A stretch of DNA of 64,000 nt from Madurella fahalii (taxonomy: Eukaryota > Ascomycota > Sordariomycetes > Sordariales), in NCBI GenBank assembly GCA_029876055.1, contig CM056875.1:3869001-3933000 (forward strand), written 5' to 3'. The number at the start of each line of letters is the position of its first letter. Position 1 is the stretch's first letter. The translations under genes were made by a program, and so were the position numbers. Of the stretch, positions 53,799 to 64,000 are shown one piece after another. The notes beneath the pieces are model-generated. The model made no database searches, was not told where the DNA came from, and saw nothing but the letters and a program-made list of their open reading frames with translations.

Positions 53799-56332
53799 GA
53801 TTGTCAGTTGCCGTGATAGCGACGGGGCTTGGAGATGGAAAGTGAGAAAAGGAAAGCGCTGAATATCTGGTGTAGAAGCGTCAGGCTTGAAGGGCCATAA
53901 ATAACTCGCAATATGCACATCTTAGGTGCTAATCATAACCCAAAAATCTGAATCATGTCTTGGAACTTGCAGCTAAGGCGCTTCGTTGTCACCGGACCGC
54001 ACGCTCCACGCACCCTCAGTGGGCCATATACAAACCACGCCCTTTCAACGTTGCGTGTCACTTACCTACTCAGGAAACCAAGACAGCCCCGAAAGCCCGG
54101 TGGCACCCAGTAGGATCAGACAGATCCGTCCCGGGGAGCGTGGAGTTGCCGTGGGGCGCTAAGATTACCTGTAATTAGTCCATTCCCGCTGGGAACTGGA
54201 CTTTGATGTGGAGGAGTACCGACAGGTTAGGATTATTTTGAGTAATTCTTATTTCCGTCGTTGCACAACCTCCTTGAATCCAGAAGAGGTCAAGTCTGGA
54301 TCTCGTACTACATAGGTAGTTGACGATGCGCTCGACGAGTTTGTGACGGATTTCCCTCTCCTTTTTAGGCTTTATTGTCAAGCAATCATTACTGTCCTTG
54401 CGTGTCAAATGGATTGTTTCTAGCTGTAGCTGGCCTAGCGTCGAGGAGTATCTTAACATTTTGGTACAGAACGTTAGGCTATGCCTCGAGCTGAATGAAG
54501 AGTCTGTCTCCTCTGCTGTCCACCAGTACATCCATCGGTGCCAAGGTTAACCAATTGCTCCATTCACGCTAGAGTCGCTTGTCCTAGTACCAGAGGAGGA
54601 TGTGGTCTCTCCCTTTGATAACGAAGTACGACGGCAGGATCTAGCCATCTACACATACGATCTAGATAATCGTTATTTATTCCGGATCACTAGACTACTT
54701 CGTACATATCCGGCTGCAAACACTGGAGCTCGTCACGACCTTTGTGCTCGAGTGCATACCTATTAGAAATCTAATCTCGTTGAAACTATAGATACTATCT
54801 CCTCCTTAAATCGCGTGCTTATCAACCATATTGTATACAAGCCAAAACCACGCGTTTACTACATCGGTATCTTTGCATTAAGCTCTCTAATAATCGGTTA
54901 TTAGAGAACCATCGCTAAAATCCTCTCGTATCGAGGTCGCGTACCCTCTCAAGGACGACTTTTCCTTCTAGGTCGGTAGGCGTTTCGGATCGTATAGTTG
55001 CATTTTGGCGCGTCGATCGCGGAGTAGCTTTCAGGGATCTTATAGATAGGTAGTAACAACGTTTTGTAAAAAAAGTTTAAGGATCAAGCGATTTGTTTTA
55101 TTTTTTTATTTTTATTTTTTATTTTTATTCAAAAACAAGGGTTCCGTTTGGTTTGGTGGAAGAAAACTGAAGTTGAAGTTAAAAGGTCCAAGTAAAAGTA
55201 GGAAAAGTGCGCGAGTCATGATCCGCCAGCCCAACAATATAGCGAATCCCCCTAGTTTCGCCAGTCGTTCGGTTTCCACCCGACAGAAACGCCAACTATC
55301 ATGTCAAAACATGTTACAATTAACAGTCACAGGCATCTATACTGGCTAGGGTAGACAAATGGGGCGCATCAACCGCGCGGATCTAGTTGGTTCAGTGGTT
55401 AACTGTGTTGGACCCAGATGGCGGACCGAAGGACTGATCGTGGGTATCCTTCGTCAGCCCAGGTATATTATCACACTGGAACAGGGAGAGAAAAGAAAAG
55501 AAACAAAAGCATCCACTAGGAGGACTGGAAGTAGAATTGTTTCATCTACGGCCAGAACGATGTTGAGAACGGCGAGGTTCGCGAGGATCCTGAAGTCCCA
55601 TTTCCCAGCCTTGAACTCTCCATCATTTTCTACGGCAGGGATGGAGACCAAGTCTAATCTCCTGCTTCTCGGTCATGCCTTTACCCGAGAGGACGTTTGT
55701 GGAAGACGCCAACATGATTGTTCTTTTCCTGTTAGGTTTTGTGGCCTAAGCAACACTTGCACATCCCTATTGCGGACTTTCTTCGGATCCTCTAAGTAGA
55801 ACTGCATCGGTGCATGAAGCATATGCCAGCCAAGAAAGGCAGATACCTGGGCACTATCCGTGTTTCTGTTTTCGAGGCACGGCAGTATAATCCCACGGAT
55901 TCGAATAGGAAATAGGACGGGGTCGAGTCCAAGAGCCGCAGCTGTTGGCAGCCCATGTTTAACCAACGGGAAGGTCGGTCAGTGTTGGCGTGGGATATGC
56001 AGTTGGCACCCCCCCTGCCCCCTTCAACTCCGTTCCTCCACCTATCGGCGTACATCCTCTTGCTCACTAGGACAGGATAACAACGGAACAAACCAGGGTT
56101 AACATTCCCTGTTGTGCCTACGGCAGCCCCGGCAGCCCCAGCTGTGCCACAAGTCCACATTTTCGTGACTTTGACCATTTCAGTTCCGCATTCATTCTCC
56201 CTGCTTACACACTGATATATGATGTCTTTCAAGATACGAACGTCTTAGTGCCCTCTTGTTACACGCATGATTAGACTCTAGCGCACCTAGTCGACCTCAC
56301 CGTTCTTCTCTTTTTCACTTTGACTTGGCAGT
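53799..56332. other. Intergenic region with an AT-rich block
   Basis: About 2.5 kb between divergent genes. 54175-55140 is AT-rich with many stop codons, CTAG/TAAT words, a perfect hairpin (54884-54907) and a T-rich tract (about 55090-55130). It has the look of a mutated repeat or retroelement remnant, but no domain could be read in any frame. No gene supported. Confidence 0.45.
54884..54907. repeat. Perfect 10-bp inverted repeat with TCGG loop
   Basis: TCTCTAATAA, then TCGG, then TTATTAGAGA. Lies in the AT-rich block that holds no gene. Could be a terminator-like hairpin or part of a decayed mobile element. Confidence 0.8.
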
Positions 56333-57793
56333 ATGGAGCCCATTCCGGGGCCGGCAGGCTGGCCGCTCATCGGTAACCTGTGGGATATCGACCTCAACAA
56401 CACGGTGCAGAGTTTCATGACGCTTGCCGATGAGTGGGGCCCGATCTTCAAGCTGCGTCTGGGCGGTAACGACAGGATATTTCTCAGCAACCATGTGCTC
56501 GTCAACGAGGTGTGCACGCGGAAGCAGTTCGTCAAGCACATCATGGGTGCCGTCGGAGCACTGGCCCCGGTGCTCCCGGACGGGCTCTTCGCAGCGCAGA
56601 CGGCGCAGAAGAGCTGGGGCCAGGCCCGACGCACGCTGAACCCGACCTTCACGCCGGCAAGGATCCGGAACATGTTCCCCGAGATGCTCGACATTACTTC
56701 ACAGCTGGTGCTTAAGTGGGCTCGCCACGGGCCTAAGACGCCCATTGACGTCTTGGCTGACTTTACGCGCTTGACGCTTGACACGCTCGCGCTCACGGCC
56801 ATGGACACGCGCTTCAACTCCTTCTACCACGACGACCTCCACCCGTTCGTGCAACACTTTGGCGCCATGTTCGCCGAGTTGCAGCGCCGCTCGAACCGGC
56901 CGGCATGGTACACGGCGCTGCAGTGGACTGCCAACCGTCAGTTCGACGAGAACAATGCTTTCATTCGGGCCTTTTGCGCCGACGTGCTCGACTACCGGCG
57001 CTCGCGGGAGAGCGAGAACGAGAGCGGCGAGCTTACCGACCGCAAGGACGTCTTCACCGCCATGTTGCACCGGCGCGACCCGGTCACGGGCGAGCAGCTC
57101 GCCGACTCGGCCATCATCGACAACATGATCACCTTCCTATTCGCCGGCCACGACACCACCGCTGGCCTGCTCTCCTTCCTCCTCTTCCACCTCATCCGCA
57201 ACCAGGACGCTTATAAAAAGCTGCAGGACGAGATTGACAGCGTCCTCGGCGGCGGCGCCATGACTGTTGATCACCTAGACAAGCTGCCCTACACCAAGGC
57301 TTGCCTGCGCGAGACACTGCGCCTGGATCCACCCGCACAGGCATTTTCCGTGACGCCGCTGGTCGACGATGACAAGCCCGTCCTGCTCGGCGGGCGCTAC
57401 TCAATTTCCCGCGGCCAGTCGGCTGTCGTGCTCATCCCTTCGCTGCATCGGGACCGCTCCGTGTTTGGCGAGGACGCCGACGCATTCCGGCCTGAGCGGA
57501 TGATGGAGGAGAAGATGCAGCAGCTCCCTAAGAACTCGTTCAAGCCGTTCGGAAACGGCGTCCGTAGCTGCATCGGGAACGACTTTGCTATGCAAGAGGC
57601 CATGGTCGCGACCGCCATCCTGTTTCAGAAGTTTGATTTCGAACTGGTCGACCCCGACTACGAGCTGCAGTACCAGCCTAGCCTGAACCGCAAGCCCAAG
57701 GGCCTGTTTGTCTACGCACGCTTGCGGCGCAAAGTCGATATCCTCTCGCTGCATCGGGACCTGTTCGTCCCTGCGGGCACGCATACAAAATAG
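56333..57793 (+). CDS. Cytochrome P450, CYP102/CYP505-like heme domain without reductase
   Basis: An intronless 486-aa protein. It starts directly with PIPGPAGWPLIGNLWDID and has no N-terminal membrane anchor, as in the heme domain of self-sufficient fatty-acid hydroxylases (P450 BM3, P450foxy/CYP505). Seen: I-helix AGHDTT (271-276), ExxR (Glu327-Arg330, RETLRL), heme-ligand loop FKPFGNGVRSCIG with Cys413, and the PSLHRD and FRPER motifs. Unlike CYP505 proteins it ends shortly after the heme domain, at FVPAGTHTK; no flavodoxin or CPR module follows before the A11G18 tract or in the next 3 kb in any frame. It must use a separate reductase or a peroxide shunt. Substrate unknown; fatty-acid subterminal hydroxylation is suggested by resemblance only. 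It diverges from the broken oxygenase gene, 2.5 kb away. Confidence 0.9.
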   Translation: MEPIPGPAGWPLIGNLWDIDLNNTVQSFMTLADEWGPIFKLRLGGNDRIFLSNHVLVNEVCTRKQFVKHIMGAVGALAPVLPDGLFAAQTAQKSWGQARRTLNPTFTPARIRNMFPEMLDITSQLVLKWARHGPKTPIDVLADFTRLTLDTLALTAMDTRFNSFYHDDLHPFVQHFGAMFAELQRRSNRPAWYTALQWTANRQFDENNAFIRAFCADVLDYRRSRESENESGELTDRKDVFTAMLHRRDPVTGEQLADSAIIDNMITFLFAGHDTTAGLLSFLLFHLIRNQDAYKKLQDEIDSVLGGGAMTVDHLDKLPYTKACLRETLRLDPPAQAFSVTPLVDDDKPVLLGGRYSISRGQSAVVLIPSLHRDRSVFGEDADAFRPERMMEEKMQQLPKNSFKPFGNGVRSCIGNDFAMQEAMVATAILFQKFDFELVDPDYELQYQPSLNRKPKGLFVYARLRRKVDILSLHRDLFVPAGTHTK

Positions 57794-59430
57794 GAGAGAG
57801 AAAAAAAAAAAGGGGGGGGGGGGGGGGGGCCGGAGAAGACACGCAGATGTTTACCAGTACTTGACCCCCCTATTTTCTCCTCCCTTCTTTAGTAGGTTAT
57901 ATATGCCGTTCTAACACCAGTGACGCATTCGCGCATGTCATGATGTAGTGTATGTGCATGCCTTTTTGCCTGCTAAAAACTGAGTTTGGCCCTGCAATCC
58001 CACCCCCTTCTGTCCAGCCATACACGTCCTCGACTCGTTGCGGTTGAGCAGGACCGGAGCTTGTTGCAGCAGGAAACCTTTATTGCACAGTTTGCATGCC
58101 ACATCGGCATCTCTTCTTCAGCTTCATCATGAAACCCGTCGAGGAACTCAATGTTACGGCGGGCCTTGCAACGCTGGGCATCGTCTCGCTCGTTACTATC
58201 GAGGTGCGCAACTGGTTGCGTCTGCGGTTCGCTATCGATATGACTGTACTTGTGTCATACTTAAGGTGCAATTGCTGGACGGCAACAACTTGAGATCCGA
58301 CGTGTCGAAAGCATCATGGGAATCACGAAGGCTAGGCCAAAAGTTCATGGCTAAGTTGAACAATGTACAAGAAAGCGTGGATGTCTATTCATACTCAATT
58401 CTAGGTAGAGAGAAAGAGAGACCATGATTTACAGGTGTATTGAGGCATGTAGAGCAACGTAGTAGTATGGTACATGTACAAGCGCTGAGTTAGGAAAACT
58501 GTCCCCAGAGGCCACACTTACTGGGATCGCGCCCCAGGGGCTGGAACTTACTGTGGCCACATTTTTCTTTTGCACCATAAGTAGGGCCGGCCTGGCCATT
58601 GCCCCTTAGACAGGACAATCAAAATTGACGAGCTTTCTTTACGTGCAAAGCGATCTCCCCCTGACCAGCTAGGGTTAGGCGAGAAGGTCAGTGACAGCGC
58701 CAAGCGAGCTGCCGAGTATGTACATGGATAGTAATATCATGGTCCAGAGCTGGAGTCCTATGGGCTTGGTGGGCTCGACGGGGAAACCGCTGCAGCAGAG
58801 ATGAGTCTGACGGACGGGGCGACGAAGTTACGAGGAAGGGCTTTAACTGCGCGTTATGGGTAGCAATATCCATCATGTTGTTAATTAGCTCTTCTGCGGA
58901 GAATGGACGATCTCATTAATTAATATCTCACCATCCGAGTCGCAATCTCTCTATTCCGTATTCCCACTTCGGTTCTCTTCCTTTCACACCACCTACTATC
59001 TAACCGGCACGCTCACTTTGTTGCCCTTCAACGGTTCTGATCTTACAAAATACCCTACCAAGCCGTTCCTCCTTGCTTCTCACATACTCTCTTCCCTCCC
59101 ATATGTTTCCCAACCCGTCCAAAACCAAATATGTCCATGCCAAAGTTCTTATGATCAACCAAAATGTACTTGATAAGCTTGTAATAATGCCGCCAACGAA
59201 CAATGCTGAACTAAAACAACGCCCGCTGTGCAATGCAAATGCTGAAGTCGGAATACAATCCTCAAATCTCGCTATTGGACGTAACGCAGCTCGGCCTGGG
59301 ATGACCGAGTCAAGTATGCCCTGTGGCCAAGTTGATTATACGCTCCCAGCGATGGTGGTGACAGGGTTTAGGGCGGCGGTAATACTCCGATGGCAGTTGT
59401 CGTAGGTGTTGTCGAGAGAGAAACCGTATT
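57794..59430. other. Intergenic region between convergent genes
   Basis: About 1.6 kb with no supported gene; starts with the A/G homopolymer pair listed separately. Confidence 0.45.
57801..57829. repeat. A11-G18 compound homopolymer just after the P450 stop
   Basis: Eleven A followed directly by eighteen G, eight bases after the TAG. G runs of this length are rare in fungal DNA and are prone to sequencing and replication error; the tract would lie in the 3' UTR. Confidence 0.85.
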
Positions 59431-60081
59431 TCATGTGTGAAGGTGTGCTTGATGTCCTCCCTGCTGCCCTGTACGGTCCGAATTCTGTTCTCTTGCCCGG
59501 GATTTCCATTGTATGATAGCTTTGATGGTTCCTAATAGGGCTACGCCCTTTTCTCTTATGGTGGGCACACGTCTTGGAGGTGGAAGGTGCGGCGATGGCG
59601 GCCTTGCCCGAGCAATCGACGGTCTCTCAGAAGATGTCCTGGACTTGGTTGCCGAGAGTGCTGCAAGTGTCCCGTCGGTTGGGGGGCTTGTCGGGCGCTG
59701 CTCCCGTTTGCGGGTCCGTCTTGTTGTGTTTCGTTCAAGCCGTCTTTTGTCGTCCTGTGAATCAGTCATTGGTGTTAGGAACTATCGTGCGTCTGTGTTG
59801 AGGGTGGGAGAGGCGCGAGCATCCAAACTGACCTCGCTCAGTTCCTTTTTGGTGAAAATCATCATACGGTCCGCCCCTGTTGGCTGTTGTTCAGGTAAAT
59901 CCTGTCAGCAAGCCGTCCCTACTCCCACGATGCACCAGAGGTAGCGTCCCGTACATACTTTGATGATGTATTGACCTCCCGAAATGTCCTTAAGGATACT
60001 TTCGAGGTTCTCCGGATCGATGACTGCGTCGGCTGCGAGATGCCATTTATATCTATAATCGGGTGGGACCGTGACTGCCAT
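59431..60081 (-). CDS. Small uncharacterised protein, three exons, basic Pro/Arg-rich tail
   Basis: Exons 60081-59959, 59901-59833 and 59754-59431 (171 aa); introns GTATGT...ACAG (57 nt, branch TGCTGAC) and GTCAGT...ACAG (78 nt). Both splices are phase 0, have good donor, branch and acceptor signals, and link three otherwise unrelated frames, which supports a real gene. The N-terminal ~64 residues look folded (DYRYKWHLAADAVIDPENL, ILKDISGGQYIIK, MMIFTKKEL). The remainder is basic, Arg/Ser/Pro-rich and likely disordered. No signal peptide or membrane segment. The family is not recognised. An upstream in-frame Met at 60150 would add 23 residues; Met at 60081 was preferred for its compact start. 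Confidence 0.62.
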
Positions 60082-61181
60082 CTTCCGAATAGACCCCAGG
60101 GAAGAGAAGCGAGACAGACAATAGTGCAGCCTGGAGCGGTTTGAAATCAATCAGTACCTCAGGCGAGCCGTCAAATAGGGGTAGTCAGAATAATAATTAG
60201 ATTTAACGGAGCTGGAGCGCACATGACGCGGAGATTGTTAGGGGAGGAGAAGGGTAAAGCTGCAGGCTGTGCAAGCGCAGTTTCGAGTTTTGGGGTTCGA
60301 GGCTGGGGCGGCAAGGGTCGCCTCCCAAAGCACGTGTTCGGTCGGTGGTCGAGTGGCTTGGGAGGGGGCGGGCGGCGGAGAACGAGTGATTTCAGTCAAC
60401 ATTGGAGGCCCGCCATTTTCTGGCTGAGCCCGCAGCAGGTGAGTAGGCGCTGTTTATACCACTGACACCCTTTGTCCTAGCCCCAATCCTCCATCGACAC
60501 GTCGGCTTCTCTGAATCTTTTGCACCGCTCGAGATAATGATGGAAACAAGAGCGGCGCGCTGGCATTTGCAAGTACTAGTATCGTGTTTTGACAGCCGGC
60601 CCTGGAAGCGATGGCAGATGAGCTAGCCAGAAACCACCATGGCCCATCAGGCCGCGAACTTTGACGGGCACGTTATGCAGCTGCGACAACATTGTAAGCA
60701 TTGTGCGCGATGCCGGCAGAAGCCTGCATAATTGCGGCCTGCCGTCCATTCAATATTCTGCACAACCCCACCCAAAGGGTCCGCATTCGATGTGTGTCTA
60801 CTGCGCTAGGCGGATCGAGGCCGTTGCTGATTGGAAGCCTCCATCACACAACCTGCAACGCTTCCCGCCCATCTTGGGTGATCGGCCACGAACCCTTTAA
60901 AAGGGAAGTTCGGCGTCCCAAACGGGCATGGGGGACTTCGAGAAGTGATGGCTGAGAATCCCTTCAGATTCTGCGGTGCGGAGAAGGAAGACGGGACAAT
61001 ATACAGGGCTCGGACGCCGCTCGTAGTGGCTGGTGTTGGAAAAACGAAGCCCGCCCAGCTGGTATAAGATGGCTGTGCGGGCCGGCCAGTGGGCGTGGCA
61101 GCGATGGTCCCTCAAGTTGCCGCCCAACCTGGGTCGTCGCACTAGTAGCCAAGCCGACTGTCCCTTGTCGCTGCGTTCACT
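60082..61181. other. Divergent intergenic region
   Basis: About 1.1 kb between the starts of the small gene (-) and the CorA-like gene (+). No gene or RNA recognised. Confidence 0.45.
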
Positions 61182-62965
61182 ATGGATTGGCCCGCAGTCG
61201 TTGAGCCCTTTTTCACTGAGGAAGATGTAGCATTCTTCAGATGTGGGCGCCAATTATTGGATAAGAACTACCCTTGCAGGGCGTTGGGTGGGAATGTTAG
61301 TCTGCCTCTCTCTAATCTTGGGCTCCCCGGCTTGGGAAACCGATGCGTGTGGCTAACTGCAGCGGCCCCGGACGCTCAATCAGAGTCTAAGTTTTAGTGT
61401 GAACGACCTAGCTACCCAGAAAACTTGGGATGAGTGGTTCGAGGTTAGCATCACAGCATGACTTATCCAAAGATCCTTGATCTGATTGAAATTCCAGCAT
61501 CCAGTGTTCAGTCAATCCCCGGATATCGGGAACCAAACGCTCTCCGGGTTCCAGGTCTTGTAAGTTCATCCGCTCTCTATACGCCATTGAAACACTCTCA
61601 TTTCTCCCCGTTCTTGACGATGACGATCCGAGTACTCATCTGAATAAGGCTGTCGAGTCAGCCAATGCCTCTAAGCTTGAACCTTCCAATCCCTCACTAC
61701 TATCTCCCGATCCCCGAAGGCAACTGGCGCCGAATCACAGAAGCGTTTCACTTGCACAACGCTATATGCAAGGCGATGCAAAGTAACAAGAGTTATTCGG
61801 GGTTCCTTCGCAAACAGAGGTCCGACGAAGAGCTTGAGATGTTCACAGCGGTCATGACCTCAACAGATCGACCACACAACATCTCTATGTCTTCAACTTA
61901 TTTTACCAAGAGAAGGCTCTCTGTGGCGGTAATATACAACTGCAATAACGATCAGAAGCTCCGAGTCGAGGAGCTTCTTGGCGACTCGCCCGAGGTCAGC
62001 TCCCATCCGCTTCTCATGGTTGGGATATTTGCCGAACTCCAGCGAGACAGAGTACAGAAGCGCGTCACGGCCGTCAACAGGGTCGGCGATGAGATTATAG
62101 AGGAGGTTGACAGGGTACTAGTCGAAAGGGCTGAGGATGTGAAAAGCAATTCTGGTAAAATATGGAAGTTCCTCAAGATATTGCAGCAGTGTATCGCGAA
62201 TTCCAAGACGGCCGAAGAGGAAGTGCGCGCCGTAAGGAGGCAGCTTGAGATGATCACTCGGCAGATCGAAACGCAAAGCAGTGCCTGGACACAGCAAGAG
62301 TTTATCGACGCAACTAACAGATACGAGCGTAGATTCGAAGAGATCAAGATGGAACTGGACGGCATGATGGCAGAATGTCGGATGACGGCTGAGAACTTGA
62401 CAAATATGGCAGCCCTAGTAAGACTCAACCAAACCGCATCAACCCAGGAAACCCCTATTGCTAACGAGATGTATATCGCAGTGCATGAGCGAGCATTCTC
62501 GCCTGGAGACGGCGAAAGCAACCAGACTGACTAATGCCAGTTCTGTAATCGCCGCCGTTGCAATGGTCTACCTCCCGGCGACATCTCTTGCTGTGAATAA
62601 TTTTGGAATATCCATCCGTGCACGAGGGATAAATTCTAACGTCCGGACAGACTATCTTCGCCATGCCGGTCTTCGACTTCCGCAACGAATGGTGGAATAT
62701 GCACTTCAAGGTCGAGCCGTCTGGGAATGGAACGTCCTCAGGCCTTGAGGGTAACGACAGGTTTCCAAGCCCATCTGGACCAGTACTCTCCGGCTACTTC
62801 TGGATCTACTTGATCCTATCCATTTCCCTCTCGGGGATTACTTGGTTTCTCTACCAATGGTGGATCAAGGACGACCAGAACCCACCGTCATCACTTTGGA
62901 GAATTGTCTGGCGGCAGAAGCACAGCGAGAGGACGGCAATCACCGCTCGGGACAACGCTGTATGA
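61182..62965 (+). CDS. CorA-like fungal membrane protein
   Basis: Six exons: 61182-61295, 61363-61443, 61498-61559, 61649-62417, 62482-62592, 62651-62965 (483 aa). Introns of 54-89 nt with typical signals (branches GGCTAAC, TGCTAAC, TCTAACG); phases agree throughout. The N-terminal soluble part holds the block TWDEWFE...LSGFQVL, then LPIPEGNWRRITEAFHLHNAICKAM, HPLLMVGIFAELQRDR and a long helical/coiled region (residues about 200-350), the architecture of a large fungal family distantly related to CorA magnesium channels. Two TMs end the protein: SSVIAAVAMVYLPATSLATIFAM and FWIYLILSISLSGITWFLY. The CorA GMN pore motif is absent (AMPVFDF instead), so Mg transport is doubtful. It may be a signalling or non-self-recognition-type membrane protein, which is inference. 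Confidence 0.8.
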
Positions 62966-64000
62966 TATCTGGATGATGCTTGAATTAGCTCTTGGCGTAG
63001 CATCTGATGTTGAGTCCCAACTCACCTTACATGTGTGATAGTTGATAAGTTCCTACGTGTACATGGGCTCGGCGCACAGATGTAGCCAGTGTCAAGATTA
63101 GTAAGATAGTTACATTTGTGTATGTTGGTGTTGCAGGGCCGCAGCGACAATCTCCTTAGTCCTAAAGGATCTTGTCGTCTCCTTCTATGACGATGTATGC
63201 GAGAAACCACAGTGCCTACCAGCCGTTAGAGCGGTCTTTGCAGATTCGGCGGTCGGCTTACACTGAACAAGAAGTCTGTACGTCACAGGGACTTCCGGCT
63301 CAATTCTCATCTGAACCATTACAAGTTTTCCTTCTGGGATGTTCTGGGATCGCTAACTATCTAGAACAACATAACTTTCGAGCTCTTAACTGTATGGATA
63401 AAATGGATGGGGCCGTTTTCTGTCATTTCGAGCGAGTGATCGCGCTTTTAACCAAACTTCCAGACAGAGAAGTTTCTCGACAAGTACATGATGTAGAACC
63501 CCCCCCCCCCCATACCCAGCCTCCAGACACACTCTCAGTTCTCAATATCTATTACTCGAGTTGTGCAAAGACTAGATGAAGTAACATCGTTATCGTAGAC
63601 ATTCAAGCAAGGCAAAAAAACAGAGTTTCAGGATAAAAGGACGCTATTATATGCATGATAAGTAGTACTGAATGCTAATCTCCAAGATGCTTGGATAACA
63701 GTCTAGGGTACTTCGAGATTACTAGTACTACTATCGACCTGTTGTTGCCCAACCGTTACCTGCAGTACTTGGAACGCCACGGATACTTATCTCTCGTACC
63801 CTTAGTGGCTAGGGGAAGGGCAACGAGAGAAAGATAGTTCCGTTACTACGAAAGTAGCAAGACTCGGGCGGCGCAAGATTCCCGGACTCTAATGCGCTTA
63901 CTTTTGAAAAAGGAAAAGTACCTACTTAGGAATGCTGCTTCTTTTGGTACTCTGCTAGTTCTGTCACACCGTACTGCTTCAGTTAATTTGGGTCGAGGAC
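62966..64000. other. Intergenic region to window end
   Basis: About 1 kb with short frames only. Contains a 13-nt C run at 63499-63511. No gene supported; the next gene presumably lies beyond the edge. Confidence 0.45.
63499..63511. repeat. Poly(C) homopolymer, 13 nt
   Basis: A run of 13 C between GTAGAA and ATACCC on the + strand, in non-coding sequence. Confidence 0.8.

Noticed and set aside
54175..54531. 118-codon minus-strand frame
   Set aside because: Lies in the AT-rich stop-laden block, has no recognised domain and no splice-linked partner.
55384..55410. GGTTCAGTGGTTAAC resembling a tRNA A-box
   Set aside because: No matching B-box or cloverleaf could be drawn downstream.

Overview
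The window looks like nuclear DNA of a filamentous ascomycete. The evidence is: genes on both strands broken by short introns (about 48-146 nt, mostly GT-AG with CTAAC/CTGAC branch sites), G/C-rich third codon positions, no operons, long gene-poor gaps, and fungus-specific families (DUF3433, DUF2985, CFB-like GH7, CorA-like membrane proteins). The set of secreted plant-cell-wall enzymes and the style of the GH7 and CE15 proteins recall thermophilic or lignocellulolytic Sordariales (Chaetomiaceae such as Myceliophthora, Thielavia, Humicola). The family-level placement is inference. No CRISPR, operon, rRNA or convincing tRNA was seen.

Layout. 1-11.7 kb is rich in secreted hydrolases: a GH2 glycosidase cut by the window edge (-) diverges from a CE15 glucuronoyl esterase (+). 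They are followed by a small cysteine-rich secreted protein (-), a PL1 pectate-lyase-like protein with an altered active site (+) and an epoxide hydrolase (+). 12.8-21.7 kb carries an unrecognised 348-aa protein (+), a protein joining an E2 ubiquitin-conjugating fold to an F-box (-), a 14-TM MFS exporter (+), a secreted HD-domain protein (-) and a GPI-anchored PEBP-like protein (-). 21.7-25.4 kb is a gene-poor gap that ends in the promoter of a GH7 cellobiohydrolase without a CBM (25.4-27.2 kb, +). 28-38.3 kb holds a DUF2985 membrane protein (-), a highly repetitive Val/Thr-rich secreted protein (-) and a PI-specific phospholipase C (+). 40.9-49.1 kb holds two very large fungus-specific genes (+). 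50.4-57.8 kb holds a GH79 glucuronidase (+), a 2-oxoglutarate oxygenase with a one-base frameshift (-) and a BM3/CYP505-like P450 heme domain without reductase (+). 59.4-63 kb holds a small three-exon gene (-) and a six-exon CorA-like membrane protein (+).

How genes may work together. CE15 (cuts lignin-glucuronate esters), GH79 (removes glucuronate or 4-O-methylglucuronate) and GH2 fit attack on glucuronoxylan and other side chains, while GH7 attacks cellulose and PL1 pectin. They are spread over 50 kb and are probably co-regulated in trans rather than physically clustered. The MFS exporter next to a cyanamide-hydratase-like HD protein could be a small detoxification pair, but that is speculative.

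The observations most worth following are: the E2/F-box fusion; the (V/T)-repeat secreted protein with a His/Pro 16-residue tandem tail; the PL1 protein that appears to have lost Ca ligands and catalytic Arg/Lys; two apparent GC-AG introns; the GPI-anchored PEBP; and the poly-G frameshift in the oxygenase. All exon models were made by eye from splice signals and reading-frame continuity; for multi-exon genes the phases sum to a whole number of codons.
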